Shown in pieces: positions 22,915 to 33,842 of a DNA stretch of 64,000 nucleotides. Source of the stretch: Poa pratensis (Eukaryota; Streptophyta; Magnoliopsida; Poales; Poaceae). The number at the start of each line of letters is the position of its first letter. The first letter of the stretch is position 1. Made by a program: the position numbers and the translations under genes. The DNA lies in the NCBI GenBank assembly GCA_947311845.1, contig CAMZMU010000034.1:94987976-95051975 (forward strand), given 5' to 3'. Under the pieces are notes generated by a model, which was not told the origin of the DNA, did no database searches, and worked only from the letters and a program-made list of their open reading frames with translations.

Positions 22915-22989
22915 GGGGATGTAGCGCAAATGGTAGATCACTTATCATTGCATTGTAAGAGGAAGGGGGATCGATACCTCCCATCCCCA
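22915..22989 (+). tRNA. tRNA-Ala-like pseudogene, copy 3
   Basis: The 75 bases start GGGGATGTAGCGCA and end CATCCCCA. The acceptor stem pairs fully and a TGC (Ala) triplet sits in the anticodon region. The stem CTTAT/GTAAG can pair, but the loop would have nine bases and the D arm has a C-for-T change in the A box. The 3' flank matches that of copies 1 and 2 for about 150 bp, so it was moved by segmental duplication and not as a free tRNA gene. Confidence 0.5.
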
Positions 22990-23240
22990 ATTTCCTTTTT
23001 TTTTCCTTATTTAGTATCTGGCGATTTTATTCCCTGCTGAGAATTACCGAGAAAAACAGAAAGGAAAAAAACTCTGCCGTGACGCTGTATGGGCCTGCTT
23101 ATTGGGTTATCAAGTGGGCTGAAACTGCGAGGCGGAGACTTACTTTTTCTGTCCGTCGTCACGGTTTCCTTTTGCACTAACAGTCTTAACACAATCCACT
23201 CCGTATTCCGCGCTTCAAGCTAGGAAGAAGGGAAGGGACG
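22990..23240. other. 3' flank of tRNA-like copy 3
   Basis: Up to about 23130 it matches the flanks of the other two tRNA-like units (CTCTGCCGTGACG, GGTTATCAAGTGGG, GCGAGGCGGA). After that the sequence is unique. Confidence 0.6.
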
Positions 23241-23720
23241 ATGTGGCTGCTGTACAGGTTGACACGGAGGCACCGCGCCGCCACGACCTGCCTCCTCCTC
23301 ATCGCCGCCGCTGACGCCCTCATCGCCGATGATCCCCAGCGCGCTAAGGCCGCCGAGCGCCGCAAGGTCCTCGAGGCGTTCATGGCCCACAAGCGCGCCG
23401 CCGCTGCTGGAGGAGACTCCCAAGTCCCACCACCCCCAGCCCCACCAGGATCTCGCAAACCGTCCATGGCAGAAGGTGACCCAGAACGGGCCCTAAGGCT
23501 CTGGTCCGATCCACCACCGCGCCGCTGGAGGTTAATGCCGACGCTGCGCGTCACCCGCCACCAAGGCGCCACTCTGGCTTTAGGGCCCGGCACCAAAGCC
23601 GTGCCGCCCTTGAACCGCCGCCACCACTCCACTAGCTCACGAGCTCAATTTCAGGCTCAAGTTTGGCTCCAAAGAAGCCCACAAAGGCTCAAGCTCGGCT
23701 TGGCAATGAAAGAAAATTAA
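23241..23720 (+). CDS. Hypothetical protein, 159 codons
   Basis: This GC-rich ORF opens with MWLLYRLTRRHRAATTCLLL, a possible membrane anchor or targeting segment. An Ala/Arg-rich helix-like part (AERRKVLEAFMAHKRAAAAG) and a Pro-rich part follow. I recognise no domain, and the C-terminal third (RRHHSTSSRAQFQAQ onward) looks like translated noncoding sequence. It could be the first exon of a lost gene: GC content drops sharply after about 23640, and no transcript signals are obvious. Low confidence. Confidence 0.3.
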   Translation: MWLLYRLTRRHRAATTCLLLIAAADALIADDPQRAKAAERRKVLEAFMAHKRAAAAGGDSQVPPPPAPPGSRKPSMAEGDPERALRLWSDPPPRRWRLMPTLRVTRHQGATLALGPGTKAVPPLNRRHHSTSSRAQFQAQVWLQRSPQRLKLGLAMKEN

Positions 23721-24072
23721 GGAAAATAGATGTTCAGTCATACAAAAATGGTGCAGGCTAAAGCTCAATTAAACTAAGTGAGTATGCAGGGCAGGAAAAT
23801 ATCGTTCACTGACATGAAAATAAAGTAAATTCGATGGAGCCTCGAGTATGTGTATCGAAACGAGTCTTATTGAATAATTTGAGTTGGAACTCGGCTCGTT
23901 TAGGTCTCAAATAGAGAATCAAGTTTTTGATTTCATGCATGCAAGAATGACGCACTGCGAAGAACTGAAATTGTTTCTTTCACATGGGATAAGGAATTAC
24001 GGTATGATGTAATAGTTCTTTCTGTGAGATGAGATGAGAAGAAGATAAGCTACGGAATCAGGAATTCTTCTA
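23721..24072. other. Intergenic AT-rich sequence
   Basis: The words GGCTCAAG and GCTCGGCT recur near 23650-23780, suggesting a small degraded repeat. No gene is supported. Confidence 0.3.
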
Positions 24073-24165
24073 CTCCCTCTGATCTCAGTTAAGTGTCAGA
24101 AGCAGTTTAGCAATTTGTACGTACCTAGCTCATTTGCAGCGACACATTTTTAGGATTGGAGGGAG
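24073..24165. mobile_element. Stowaway MITE, 93 bp, with TA duplication
   Basis: It begins CTCCCTCTGATCTCAGTTAA and ends TTAGGATTGGAGGGAG, with TA at 24071-24072 and 24166-24167. It lies about 0.4 kb upstream of the small secreted peptide gene, in its promoter region. Confidence 0.8.
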
Positions 24166-24169
24166 TATA

Positions 24170-24547
24170 AAATCTTGAGCGCCTGCTTGCCGAGGCGCGA
24201 AATAGAGAAGAAAATCCTAGCTAGTAATGCATGCATGTGCTTTGTGTGTCTAAACATGTTGCAAAATCGTGCATTACTGCTCAAGATCGAGTGGCGCGCG
24301 AAAGCATAACATGGGCAGCCGAACCAAGGCTAGCTAGGAGGAACTGAATTCTTCGTTGCTGAACCTACAATCGATCGCGAGATACGTCCTTTCGATCGGT
24401 CGCTGTTCAAACCGGAACCGATCACATGCACGGTCGTTCGTCTTCTCTTCAGTGAGCTGCACGTATGGTCTCTGGTTTCCCTACAAATAGAGGCCAGTCG
24501 ATTCGAAGTCGAAGCCACACCATCTCATCGTCACCCACAGGTCAGCC
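24170..24547 (+). promoter_or_regulatory. Putative promoter and 5' UTR of the secreted peptide gene
   Basis: A TATA-like box (CTACAAATAGAGG, about 24480-24492) lies some 60 bp before the ATG, a plausible spacing for a short leader. CATGCATG at about 24228-24236 matches the RY element known from seed-expressed genes, but such words also occur by chance. The leader CACACCATCTCATCGTCACC precedes the start codon. Confidence 0.45.
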
Positions 24548-24925
24548 ATGACGACCACCGTCCGCTCCTCCGCCGCCCGCGTCCTGCTCGCCGTGGCGCT
24601 GCTCCTATGCGTCGCCGCCCTGGTTTCGGCCGAGGGTGCCAAGCCTAAGGAGCCGACCACCAAGTACATCTCCTACGAGGCCATGCCGAACGATGACTGC
24701 ATCAAGAAAGTTCCTGTGCCCGCCTACTGCTGCGGAAAATCCGCTCTCTTCGGAAGGTGCCCCGTAGGTAAGTGATCGCCTAGAGCACTTCATTCCTTCC
24801 TTCCTTCCTTGTTTCAAAAATTACCTAGCTCGATCTAAGCCTAGCGTGATTTTGTAACATGATTTGCAGGTTGGCGCCCGGCTCCTCCCAGAGTTGGTAC
24901 CCGGACGGCGGCGCCCAGCCCTTGA
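24548..24925 (+). CDS. Small secreted cysteine-containing peptide, two exons
   Basis: Exon 1 (24548-24767) and exon 2 (24870-24925) join through a consensus intron (TAG/GTAAGT donor, TTTGCAG acceptor, 102 bp) to give 91 residues. Residues 1-28 are a clear signal peptide (Arg near the start, then VLLAVALLLCVAALVSA), so the product should be secreted. The mature part has YISYEAM, two adjacent Cys in AYCCGK, and FGRCPVG, then a Pro/Arg-rich tail. The YISY motif recalls RALF signalling peptides, which bind receptor kinases through it, but the Cys spacing is not that of canonical RALFs, so this is only a suggestion. If the intron is retained the product would stop at 75 residues (PVGK). Confidence 0.6.
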
Positions 24926-25140
24926 TTCGTCTCTCCCCTTACTGGCCGTGGCCGTGGACCCTTGTTCCACGAGTAGAATAACGATGCCACGCCGGGTGCT
25001 GCTCGATCGGCTGTTGCTGTTGCCGTGCTCTCTAATATGCATGTATGCTTGTATGTGTGCTTGAGAAATAGCAACGGATTCAAAAGGTAAAAAGAAATAC
25101 TAAAACATGCGTCAGTAAGCAAAGTTAAGAGAAAGTACAA
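24926..25140. other. 3' flank of the secreted peptide gene
   Basis: It probably holds the 3' UTR. AAATAGC and AAGTTAAG occur, but no certain polyadenylation signal can be singled out. Nothing else is visible. Confidence 0.3.
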
Positions 25141-25144
25141 CCAT

Positions 25145-25460
25145 TATAAATATCTTTATTTTTGCGAAACACAGTACAACGCAAACGCTCATATACACAC
25201 GCATACACCCCTATGAACGCACACACGCATATCCTACCCCTATGAGCACCTCCGAGAGACTGAGCCGGCGGATCAGGTCTTGAGATTGATGAAGTCACCA
25301 CAGTCGCCTCGCTGTCGACGGAACGTCGTCTCCCACTGAAGAATATTCCGACTAAATAAGAAATACCAGCGTCAAACCTGAGGTTTGAACTCTGGTGGGC
25401 TGGGGGTACAACCACCCTCCTAACCATCTTGCCACAGACAAGTTCTCGATAAATATCTTT
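25145..25460 (-). mobile_element. SINE, Au-type
   Basis: On the minus strand the element starts near 25455 with a tRNA-related head: an A-box-like GTGGCAAGATGGTTAGGA and a B-box-like GAGTTCAAACC. It continues with the body containing CTCGGAGGTGCTCATAGGGG and ends with ATGAGCGTTTGCGTTGTACTG and an AT-rich tail near 25150. This order matches the Au SINE family of Triticeae and other plants as I remember it. Target duplications were not resolved. Confidence 0.7.
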
Positions 25461-25969
25461 ACTATTACCACGAGAGCGTGTGTTGTTTCCAAACGTGGCG
25501 TTTTTTCTTCTTCTTTTTTTGAAACGGCAAAAGCTTTGCGTGACCATTAGTTAAGAAGAAGCGTCCATTTAATTGTGAAAAATCAGAGGAAAACCAATAC
25601 AACCAGGGCAAAGCCTACACTCGCTGTCAATGCAACAAACAACACAAAACACGCCAAGCAACTACACAAACAAACCAATGGTGAACCTGTTCCACCGAAC
25701 TAGCTGGATTTTGATCACCGTTGAAAAGAAGAAGCCGCGATTGCTATGAAAGGAGCACACTCGGGACGCTCCCACGATGGTCAAACATGTATCCCACGAA
25801 CTTTGCACATGTTGCGATGATGGCAAACGTGGCGTATGATGATATATAATATATCATAAGCATTGTGGCTTGAGGTGCTCCTCTCAATGTCCTCGCTCCT
25901 CGTTGACAGCAGCACTTGTTTCCCAGATTCATTGTACAAATATGTACCTTTTACTTGCACATAAGGGCA
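25461..25969. other. Intergenic sequence, nothing recognised
   Basis: No long ORF, RNA gene or element end can be supported. It ends at ATAAGGGCATCACCAATCGC, which resembles a PIF-Harbinger end and begins the next feature. Confidence 0.3.
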
Positions 25970-26870
25970 TCACCAATCGCCCCCCCCCCCCCCCCCCCCC
26001 CCCCCCCGCGGCACTCAAGAGCCTAAAATGTCCTCTCTTTTTTGCACCGGCGCAAGGAAAATTTCCCAGTCGCCCAACCAGAGCCAAAATAGCGTCGATT
26101 TAGGCCGATTTTTCATCCGGCGCTCTCAGGCCGAATCCAGACCGATGTGGGACAGCTGGGCCGTCGGCGGAGAGGAAAAGAACGCGAAATTGCGCGGGCC
26201 TGTCCTGTCGGCCACTATGCGAAAACACGCGCCAAAATAAATGAAAACACGTCATTCTCATCTCCTCGGCTCCCACGCCGGTCAAACGACTGGCGCGCCG
26301 CTCAACCTTTCTCAGGCAAGCGGCCGAGGCGTCCAATCGCTGGCCACGCGGCGTAGTAATGGCGCACCACCGCCCCCTCGTCTCGCCTTCCTCGCCTCTA
26401 TAAAAAAAACCCACACTCGTCGTGGCAAAGCACGCATTCTCCTCTCTCTCTCACCTTCTTCTCTAGATCTCGCCCAGTGCAGAACTCGATGATGGCGGAG
26501 TGCTTTCCCGACGACGGAGCGGCGGTCAATGGCTTCGGCCGCCACTGGCTCCAGGATTGGGGTCCCCGGTGACTGGAAGCTCAGCGTCGGCGGCGTGCCC
26601 GTGTCTCCTGTGCCCGAGGGGGCCGATTTTTTGGCGGAGATCGAGGGCGTCCGCGAGGGCCTGCCGGATAAGCAGCGCGACGAGACGCGCTTCCACCCCG
26701 ACAACCACCCCGCCTAGATTGTGTACTTCGACCAGCGGCGCGTCAGGGAGCTGGCGGCGTTCGACGGTCCTCCATCGACGCCCACCTGCAACAATTGCGA
26801 GGGACATCGCCAGTGGTGGGGCGCGCTAGGGCGACCCTCGCCACCGTCCTCGACTACAATGAGAACAACT
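25964..26870 (+). mobile_element. Probable Harbinger-like element with a captured or internal gene
   Basis: GGGCATCACCAATCGCC resembles the GGGCATCTCCAA terminus that I associate with Triticeae PIF-Harbinger elements. It is followed by a 28-C homopolymer (25980-26007) and then GC-rich sequence. The right end was not found, so the limit given is where GC-rich sequence stops. The enclosed coding remnant is listed separately. It could also be a host gene fragment with its promoter (a TATA-like TATAAAAAAAACC lies at about 26399). Confidence 0.35.
26489..26870 (+). pseudogene. Broken ORF of a repeated Triticeae protein type
   Basis: The start reads MMAECFPDDGAAVNGFGRHW. One base shift later the frame continues WKLSVGGVPVSPVPEGADFL, then REGLPDKQRDETRFHPDNHP, an in-frame TAG at 26716-26718 where related copies probably have Trp or another residue, and then IVYFDQRRVRELAAFDGP. 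The final CNNCEGHRQWWGALGR part keeps the shape of the family. I remember similar WKLSVGGVP-type sequences as frequent in wheat-relative proteomes without assigned function. The frameshift and stop make this copy non-functional. Confidence 0.45.
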
Positions 26871-27689
26871 TATAACATAGGTCGTATCTTTAATGGATTT
26901 TTCCTTGCCAACACCTTATTATATGCTGCAGCACGATACCTTAGACAGTGTATCATTATTTTGTAGCTATATAAGAAAGCGAATTATCTAGAATTATCTG
27001 ACAATAGTTAGATATTTCCTAATCAACTAATAAATGCTCTGAGAACTTAAATTAAGGAAATCATCATGTAAAATTGAATGTTTAGCACCAAACCTTATTA
27101 ACTGTTTTAAAATGTTTTTTCAAGAGTAGCACGATATATTTTTATCCAGCATGTACCAACCTAAAAGCTTCTTGTCTTTCATTAGGCTAATTGTCCTTCT
27201 TGCATCCTTGTCAATCTTGCAATCTCTATCACTCGTCACAATTGGTACATATTTCTTGTCTTGCACTAACTTTGTCAGATATTCCTCAACTAATTGCTTT
27301 TCTATTCATTTTTCTGCATCTATAGAACATAATATATTTCATTAAACATCACAAAATGAACTGTGTATCTGACTGTTTTCTAATTTGCTAGGAACTAAAA
27401 GTTTTCTATCTTTCTCGTAAAATTTAATTATTTTCCCTTCTTAATGCAAACACGGGAAAAGCTTTAGTTTATTAATTCTCAAATAAACCGTTCATATTTG
27501 AGAATTGAAAGAGCAATATCAAAGTAAATACAAATGAAAATTAATCATGCGAGGATTGAAGGAATAGAGTACAATCCAGTTTGAATGTCATTGTCGAAAT
27601 AAAACATATTAAAAATCTAAACAAATCAAAATTATTTATGTTAAAACGTCTTTTACATGTTCTCATGATTGAAGACATTGGCAGGAACA
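26871..27689. other. AT-rich intergenic sequence
   Basis: No gene is visible. Pyrimidine-rich patches (for example around 27160-27330) could be the reverse of a decayed retroelement, but no motif is left. Confidence 0.3.
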
Positions 27690-28000
27690 TATGCTAGGTC
27701 GAGGCCGAGAGCGGCTGCCCCATCTGCGATACCCCTCTCGAGACGGCGGACCATGTCGTGTTCGGATGTCTCTTTGCTCGCCAGTTCTGGGCCTCGCTTG
27801 GCTCTGCCGCGGTACCCGCAACCTCCGTCACCGAGGCTGCCTTTTGCCCCTGCAGCCGTCTGCTCCTGCTCGGACTGCTACAACCCTGCGCCACCTCTGC
27901 CTCTGGCACATCTGTAAGCACAGGGACGGTGTCGTTTTCAACGGCCTCTCCCCCTCGTGACGACGCGATCCTTTAGCAAGTTCAGTGAGCTGAGACACCA
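27690..28000 (+). pseudogene. LINE remnant: zinc-binding C-terminal domain of the reverse transcriptase
   Basis: From about 27710 the frame reads SGCPICDTPLETADHVVFGC and then LFARQFWASLG, the C-x2-C...H...C zinc-binding domain (zf-RVT) that ends many plant non-LTR reverse transcriptases. After a frame change it continues CKHRDGVVFNGLSPS, another hallmark of the same C terminus (usually WKHRN.VVF). Only this end survives and it has a frameshift. The LTR element Copia 1 is inserted about 170 bp further on. Confidence 0.7.
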
Positions 28001-28169
28001 ACCAGAGGTTCGCCGCCCGCGCAGCGCAGTGCAGGGGTGCATCTCCTCGGTTGTTTTGCTTGAAGAGGAGGTTCCCTGTCTTACCGTGGATGCGGCTAGC
28101 TTTGTTTCATATGTCGTGGAGAACACAGAACAGTGTCACCTCCAAGGGTGACTCCCCGTTGAGTAGTAT
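28001..28169. other. Flank between LINE remnant and Copia 1
   Basis: It holds no gene. The last five bases (AGTAT, 28165-28169) are the left target-site copy of Copia 1. Confidence 0.5.
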
Positions 28170-30335
28170 TGGGTTGCGTGCACGGTAAATTAAAATTTTC
28201 CGTATAGCTACGCAACAACTGCCAAGATCTACTATGAAGATACATGCGAATACGAAGATCCAAAGATCTAGATAAAGTACGTTACCAACATCGAAGTTGC
28301 GGAAGTAGTGTCGATGATGTAGTCGATGAAGCGTGTCGCTGATTCCCTCAACCAAGCCTGGTAGAGAGATGCCGACGTCCTCTCCTCCTTGCCTTGTCAC
28401 CTTGATCCAACAGCGTGAGGGTCAACCATCAAGATCGACGGATCACCCCTCCGAGAGCTTGCACGCGTACGCCGGGAAAGGTTCAGCAGGGCTTCGCCAT
28501 CCAAGCTTGAAGCACTACTAGTGTATATGAAGGTGGAGATCTCAACACATGAGAAAGAGAGAGAGAGAGAGATTAGATCTAGTCTAATCGGATAGGTTAT
28601 CTCTAATTAGAAGTTCCTCTAATCCAACTAGAAGAGATCTCAACTTGAGAGTCTATTGTGTAAACTTGTGTGTCCTCCAAATAGGAGGGGGTGGGGTTTA
28701 TATAGATGGCCCAAGGGTGGAGGGACTTGGGCAAGGGGAAAGCTTTCCCCTAGTCCAAGTCGGTTTGGGCAAGGGGAAACCCCCCCCCCCCCATGCCCAA
28801 TTCGGTTTGGGAGGGATGAGTGGAGTTGGACTCCAACTCCCCTCCCCCTCCACCGCCTCTACCACCGCCGCCGCTGGGTGGGGCCCACCCTAGGCCGCAC
28901 CGACTTAGGAGGTGGGGCCCACCTAGGCCGACCGCCTTGGCCACCACCGCCGCCGCCTCCCCCCATGGGCCGCAAGACCCACTAGGGTTTCGGCTGGGGG
29001 GAGCCTCCCCCCCACGGCGCCTTGGCCCACCACCACCACTTGGTGGTGCGGCTACCTTGGTGGGCCCTAGGGCCCATCTTGGTAGCCCCATGGTGGGCTC
29101 CAATTTTATATTTTTCCAATAATTAATTAATTAATTAATTAATTAATCAATTAATTCTTTTGTCTAATTAATTCCAAATAAACATTTTCCTTTTACATAA
29201 AATTCCCGGAATTAATTACTTATCACATAAAACACTTTTACATGATCCGGGACACCCAGTGTCCGACGACAAAATTCCTGGATAAATATTTCCATCCTTT
29301 ATAAACCCTCGGAATAAATCCGACCGTGATAGCAACTTCTATCACAAAATATCTCTCCGATAAAACCATATCTATCACGCAGATACCATTGGTGATACTC
29401 TCTCTATGTTCCAGACCAACCAAATACACAACTAACCAATCCTAGTTTAAGCGTGTCCACCCTACAGGTTCGATAACATGTAGCTATAATTGGATATCCA
29501 ATCACCGGCCAGGGTCAGGTCCGTGGACGACCTGAATAACTGCTACCGTTATGCGAAGACACTCTGTTGAACCTGCTGGCTATTTAATATATCATTCCCA
29601 TTACTCGCGATACCAAAACTTCACCCGAGATATAGATCCGTGGATGATACCATGAATCAATCATTGATTCATTACATCTTTGTCTATCTCGTTAACCGGC
29701 AAGTTCCCTTTACTCGTTTCCGTATCATGATATCCCACACGGTGTAGCTTCACCATGCATTGTCTGCAGAACATATTGGATACCTTATAATACGAGAGGG
29801 CCCAGGGCGTATCTCTCTAATCACCGAGGAGTAATTTCCCATCTCAGAACATTAGGATATACACACACCTTGAAGTCACCCAGTGACTGCCGTTTTACCA
29901 CCCAGTTACGGCCATGGTGTTGACAGTACCAAAGTAACTCTTCCAGTATGCATAACCCTAATAACCTCATGGTTACAGGACATGTTATATAATAACCTTA
30001 CTGTGATAAAGCTAAGGACAAAAAGATTTTAACGGAATCTCTTAGCATACCAAACTTGGGTTTACCCGGCCATATTATTATCCAATAATATGCCACTCAT
30101 TGATGCTGACATAAACAATGTCCATGACTAGGAAAGCAGTGTCATCTAGCAATCAACAAATTAGTCCGTAAAAGAACTAGGGTATATTTTACGTGTTCAT
30201 ATTCTCTACACGTGCGAGTGAGCTTTCCTCTAAATCACGTATTCAGAAATCACCGCAGTTATAGCATAGAGAATACAAATCATAATTAATGAATCAGATG
30301 TATAAATACATTGCCTTTTGGGCATACATCCAACA
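28170..30335 (-). repeat. Copia 1, 3' LTR
   Basis: This is the left copy in plus coordinates, 2166 bp. It holds a GA microsatellite (about 28552-28571), a short C run (28780-28792) and a TTAA-type tetranucleotide repeat (AATT units, about 29121-29152). It differs from the other LTR by scattered substitutions and small indels, including a longer AATT array. Confidence 0.9.
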
Positions 30336-32938
30336 GTCTCCCACTTGCACAACTGGCAATGTCTAGTTTGCATAAGTTTAACATCTTATTGATGTTTGGT
30401 GTTTCTCATGCTACTCTTATGTGGTTGACATTTTGTCCTTTAGTCCCTTCTGGGGCTATGTGAACTTTATTCTTTTATGCACAAAAATACATCTTTCATG
30501 CACAACCTCAATTGATCATATGATCACTTGTAGCATCTGGTCATACAAGGTGAAACCTTGGTACTTTAACCAAGAACACAATTTCATTGTTTTCACAATT
30601 AGTTGTTTCTTTTGTAAAGAACCACACCTAGTTCATTTAATGAACCGACAACCTTTCCTTTGGAAGTTATTACGCCCCACTGTCTTTGCTACTTGTTGTA
30701 GTTTTCGTAATATAGCCTTATGTTTTTCATAAACATCCCCTCGTAATGCGATGTACAAAATTTAGAAAATTCTGTAATCTAACCTTGTCTTATCCTTTAT
30801 ACTTATCTCATAAGATTTTCCAATGTAACTCTTACATTTGAGCATTTCTCTCTTTTGAAGTAACTTCTTCAAAATACACCTTATGGAGAATTCTCATCTT
30901 AATTGGAGTCAATTGAACTTTTTCAAATTCAACTTGTCAACAATCAAGTTTGACTATTTTGTTTTGATCTTAAAATTTCACACTTAAGAAATTCCTTTAT
31001 GATCAAGATTACAAATCAATTGATCATGCTCACCACCGTACGAAACAGATGGTTCTTGCACATGAATTTCTCTATCTTTATGAGAATTTTAATTCCCCAT
31101 GTTCTTGAACACTCAGTGAAATTTCCGCAACATTATATCACACAATATATGGAAACTTCCATATATGCTGTGATTATGTTCCAAATATATATGTCATTAA
31201 CTACCTTTAACAACATATCATATTGTATCAAAACAAAAATCTAATATTATATTATTCTTCAAAACCGAATAATACAACTAAGCTCCCACTGATCTACTTG
31301 AAACTATGACCTGCATTCTTTGCTTCGAAGTTTTAAAACAAAACTTTGTTTCTTACTTCTTATTTAACATCATTGTTTTATTTGTCCTAGACAAATTCTC
31401 CTTTTATGATTTAGATTTATATTCAATTAACAAAACCCTCGAGCTGTACAAGTACACATCCTCGATCTATTTTCCTTTGAAAGGAATATGTTTTGTCAAT
31501 ATCTTATATAAATCATTATCATAAAATACCTTCTTGATCAACCAAATTGTGATCATCTTTTCGTCTAACAAAAAGATCCTTATAAGTTTTCATAACTTAA
31601 CAACAATGATATTAATTTATGTATGACATCTAAGTCATTCTATTGGGTCTTATTCTAGCACATTCCTTTCTTACTTTGTCATAGCATATTAAGTTTCCTA
31701 GAAACTTGTATGCACCTAATCTGGTTAAGTGAATGTTTCTTGACAAGACGTCATGCATTTAAAATGCAATGACTCTCGGTATTAGTCTAAAAGACTTGTC
31801 AATTGGAATTGCTTCCGCTTGCACAACATCTGATAACTATTTCCGAAGATTCAATAATCTCTTCAAGATTCACCATCCTCCCACTGAATTCTTTAGAAGA
31901 ATAAAATTCCTCAAGAATCACATTTATCTTAGTGGCAAAACATTGTCACTTATGTGGTGTTTAAAGAGGATTTCCAATTAACTTATTGGAACAACCTACA
32001 AAGTAATTTTATTTATCTTCCTCCTTTAGGACCAAGTTCTAATCTTTCATAAAACTTAGAACCCAAATTCTTTGTGTCTCTTCATGTTTATCTTTCAAAA
32101 CTATGACACAATATAAGATAAATATTCTAAGTCCTTTTGCATCTTAGAACTGAACTTCCTTTCAGAAATTCTAAGTATCTAAAATATCACGTCCCTTTAT
32201 GTTTATCTTTCAAAACGATGACGTGAATTTAAAAGACTATTTTTGTGCTAAAACTAGACAAACAAAAATACTCTAAATTGGATTTCTAGGAATATGATTC
32301 TGCAAACGAAATATCTTAGTAATTATTCAATCAAACTTGATCAAATACATGAACCGAAATTGACTTTCTATTCATTAAATTACTAAGACAATATTTCTAA
32401 AATATAATTGTGTAGTTTCAAGATATCAATAAAATTATTGACTATCTTTCAACTCAACCTTTTATTGACTTCACTATGTGCCTGAACACTTAATGAATTT
32501 ATGACTCCTAAGAATCATGTAGTTCATCAAGCCTTTCACTTGTTTCACATAACAATATCTCAAATTTCCTTCCATCATGCATATGATGCATTTGAGATGA
32601 TAGTGCCACTCGAAGGTGGTGTCAACATAATCACAACAATATTTCAGAACAAATGATATTTCCATAACTTAAAAGATTTGTAACTTGATCATCCACGAAG
32701 GGATTGATCCAAAATATTCTTCGATAAACGGACATGAAATCCCACAAATTCACAAGAGTATTTCCATCGCCAAGAATGCGACCTTATTACAATAACTTGG
32801 GCCGAAACCCACAAATCTTTCAAACTAAAACTGAAAAGTAAATTTGAAGATGTCTTCATCTTGTGGATGAAATTCCATGCGCCGAGCTTGACACACATCT
32901 CAACCTCTACTCTTCCGCCACCTTACTTCCCGCATCTC
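30336..32938 (-). other. Copia 1 internal region without recognisable pol
   Basis: 2.6 kb of AT-rich sequence lies where protease, integrase, reverse transcriptase and RNase H should be. No ORF exceeds about 105 codons. I found none of the expected motifs (YVDD, the integrase CHAC-type finger, or LQTDNG) on the minus strand. It is either a replaced, non-coding filler, as in non-autonomous derivatives, or extremely decayed. The well kept gag and LTRs favour the first. Confidence 0.6.
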
Positions 32939-33842
32939 CTATATCAAGTGCATAAAATAATTAGCAATTGATACTCCAGAGTTACTAGTAAGATTGACAA
33001 ATATCATTGCAAGTATAACTCTTATACCTTTCTTGCCTTTAGAAGACTTCTTCTTCTGTAGCAGGAATTTCTTGCAGTTCCTCTTCCAGTGTCCCTTTTT
33101 CTTGCAAAAGAAACACTCGGATTCCTCTTGAGCCGAGATCACAGCCTTCCAATGCCTTAGCATTTTTAGACTTCTTGGTTCTCTTCTTCTTGAACTGTGC
33201 GGTTTGGGTAACCATCATAACTTGATTGTTTTCCCTCTTCACACTAGGTTCAGCAGTTTTCAGCATTGCAAGCAGCTCATTTGGTGTCTTCTCCAACCCA
33301 TTCATGTTGTAATTCATGATGAAACCGCTGTAAGACGGTGGGAGGGATGCCAACACCAAATCTATACTTAGCTCGGCTGGAATAGGAAATCCCAGAGCCT
33401 CGAGCCTAGTACCATAACCAAACATCTTGATTACATGCTCGCTCACAGAGCCTCCTTCTGCCATGTGACATGACCACAGTGCCTTTGTTATCTCATAACG
33501 CTCAGTCTTAGCCTGAGTCTGGTACATGGCCTTGAGTGCGACAATCATGTCGTATGCAGGAGTTTGGTCAAACTTCTTCTGCAACTCAGGTTCCATACAT
33601 GTCAACATGAGACACTGAACAGAAATCGCCGTATCACTCTTCAAGGTGTACGCATCTGTTTCTTCTGACGCATTGTCAGCCGGCGCCTCGGGAAGAGGGC
33701 CATCGAGAACGTACTCGCTCTTCGCGTTCCTAAGAACAATCCTTAGGGCGCGAACCCAATCAGCATAGTTGCTCCCATTCGCAGTCAGGGGCTTCTTCTC
33801 AATCAGTGGTCCAAGGTTAAACGAGGGTGCTATCTTAGCCAT
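32939..33842 (-). pseudogene. Copia 1 gag (capsid-nucleocapsid), frameshifted
   Basis: Gag builds the virus-like particle that packages the element RNA. The frame starts at the ATG at 33842 (MAKIAPSFNLGPLIEKKPL) and has a UBN2-type Copia capsid region with SNYADWVRALRIVL and WSCHMAEGGSVSEHV. It runs to about residue 230 and then shifts frame near 33135-33160. The shifted frame carries the zinc knuckle CFFCKKKGHWKRNC (C-x2-C-x4-H-x4-C) and a Lys-rich tail, and stops at 32939 shortly after a start of protease-like sequence. A single indel therefore separates two well kept parts. Confidence 0.8.
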
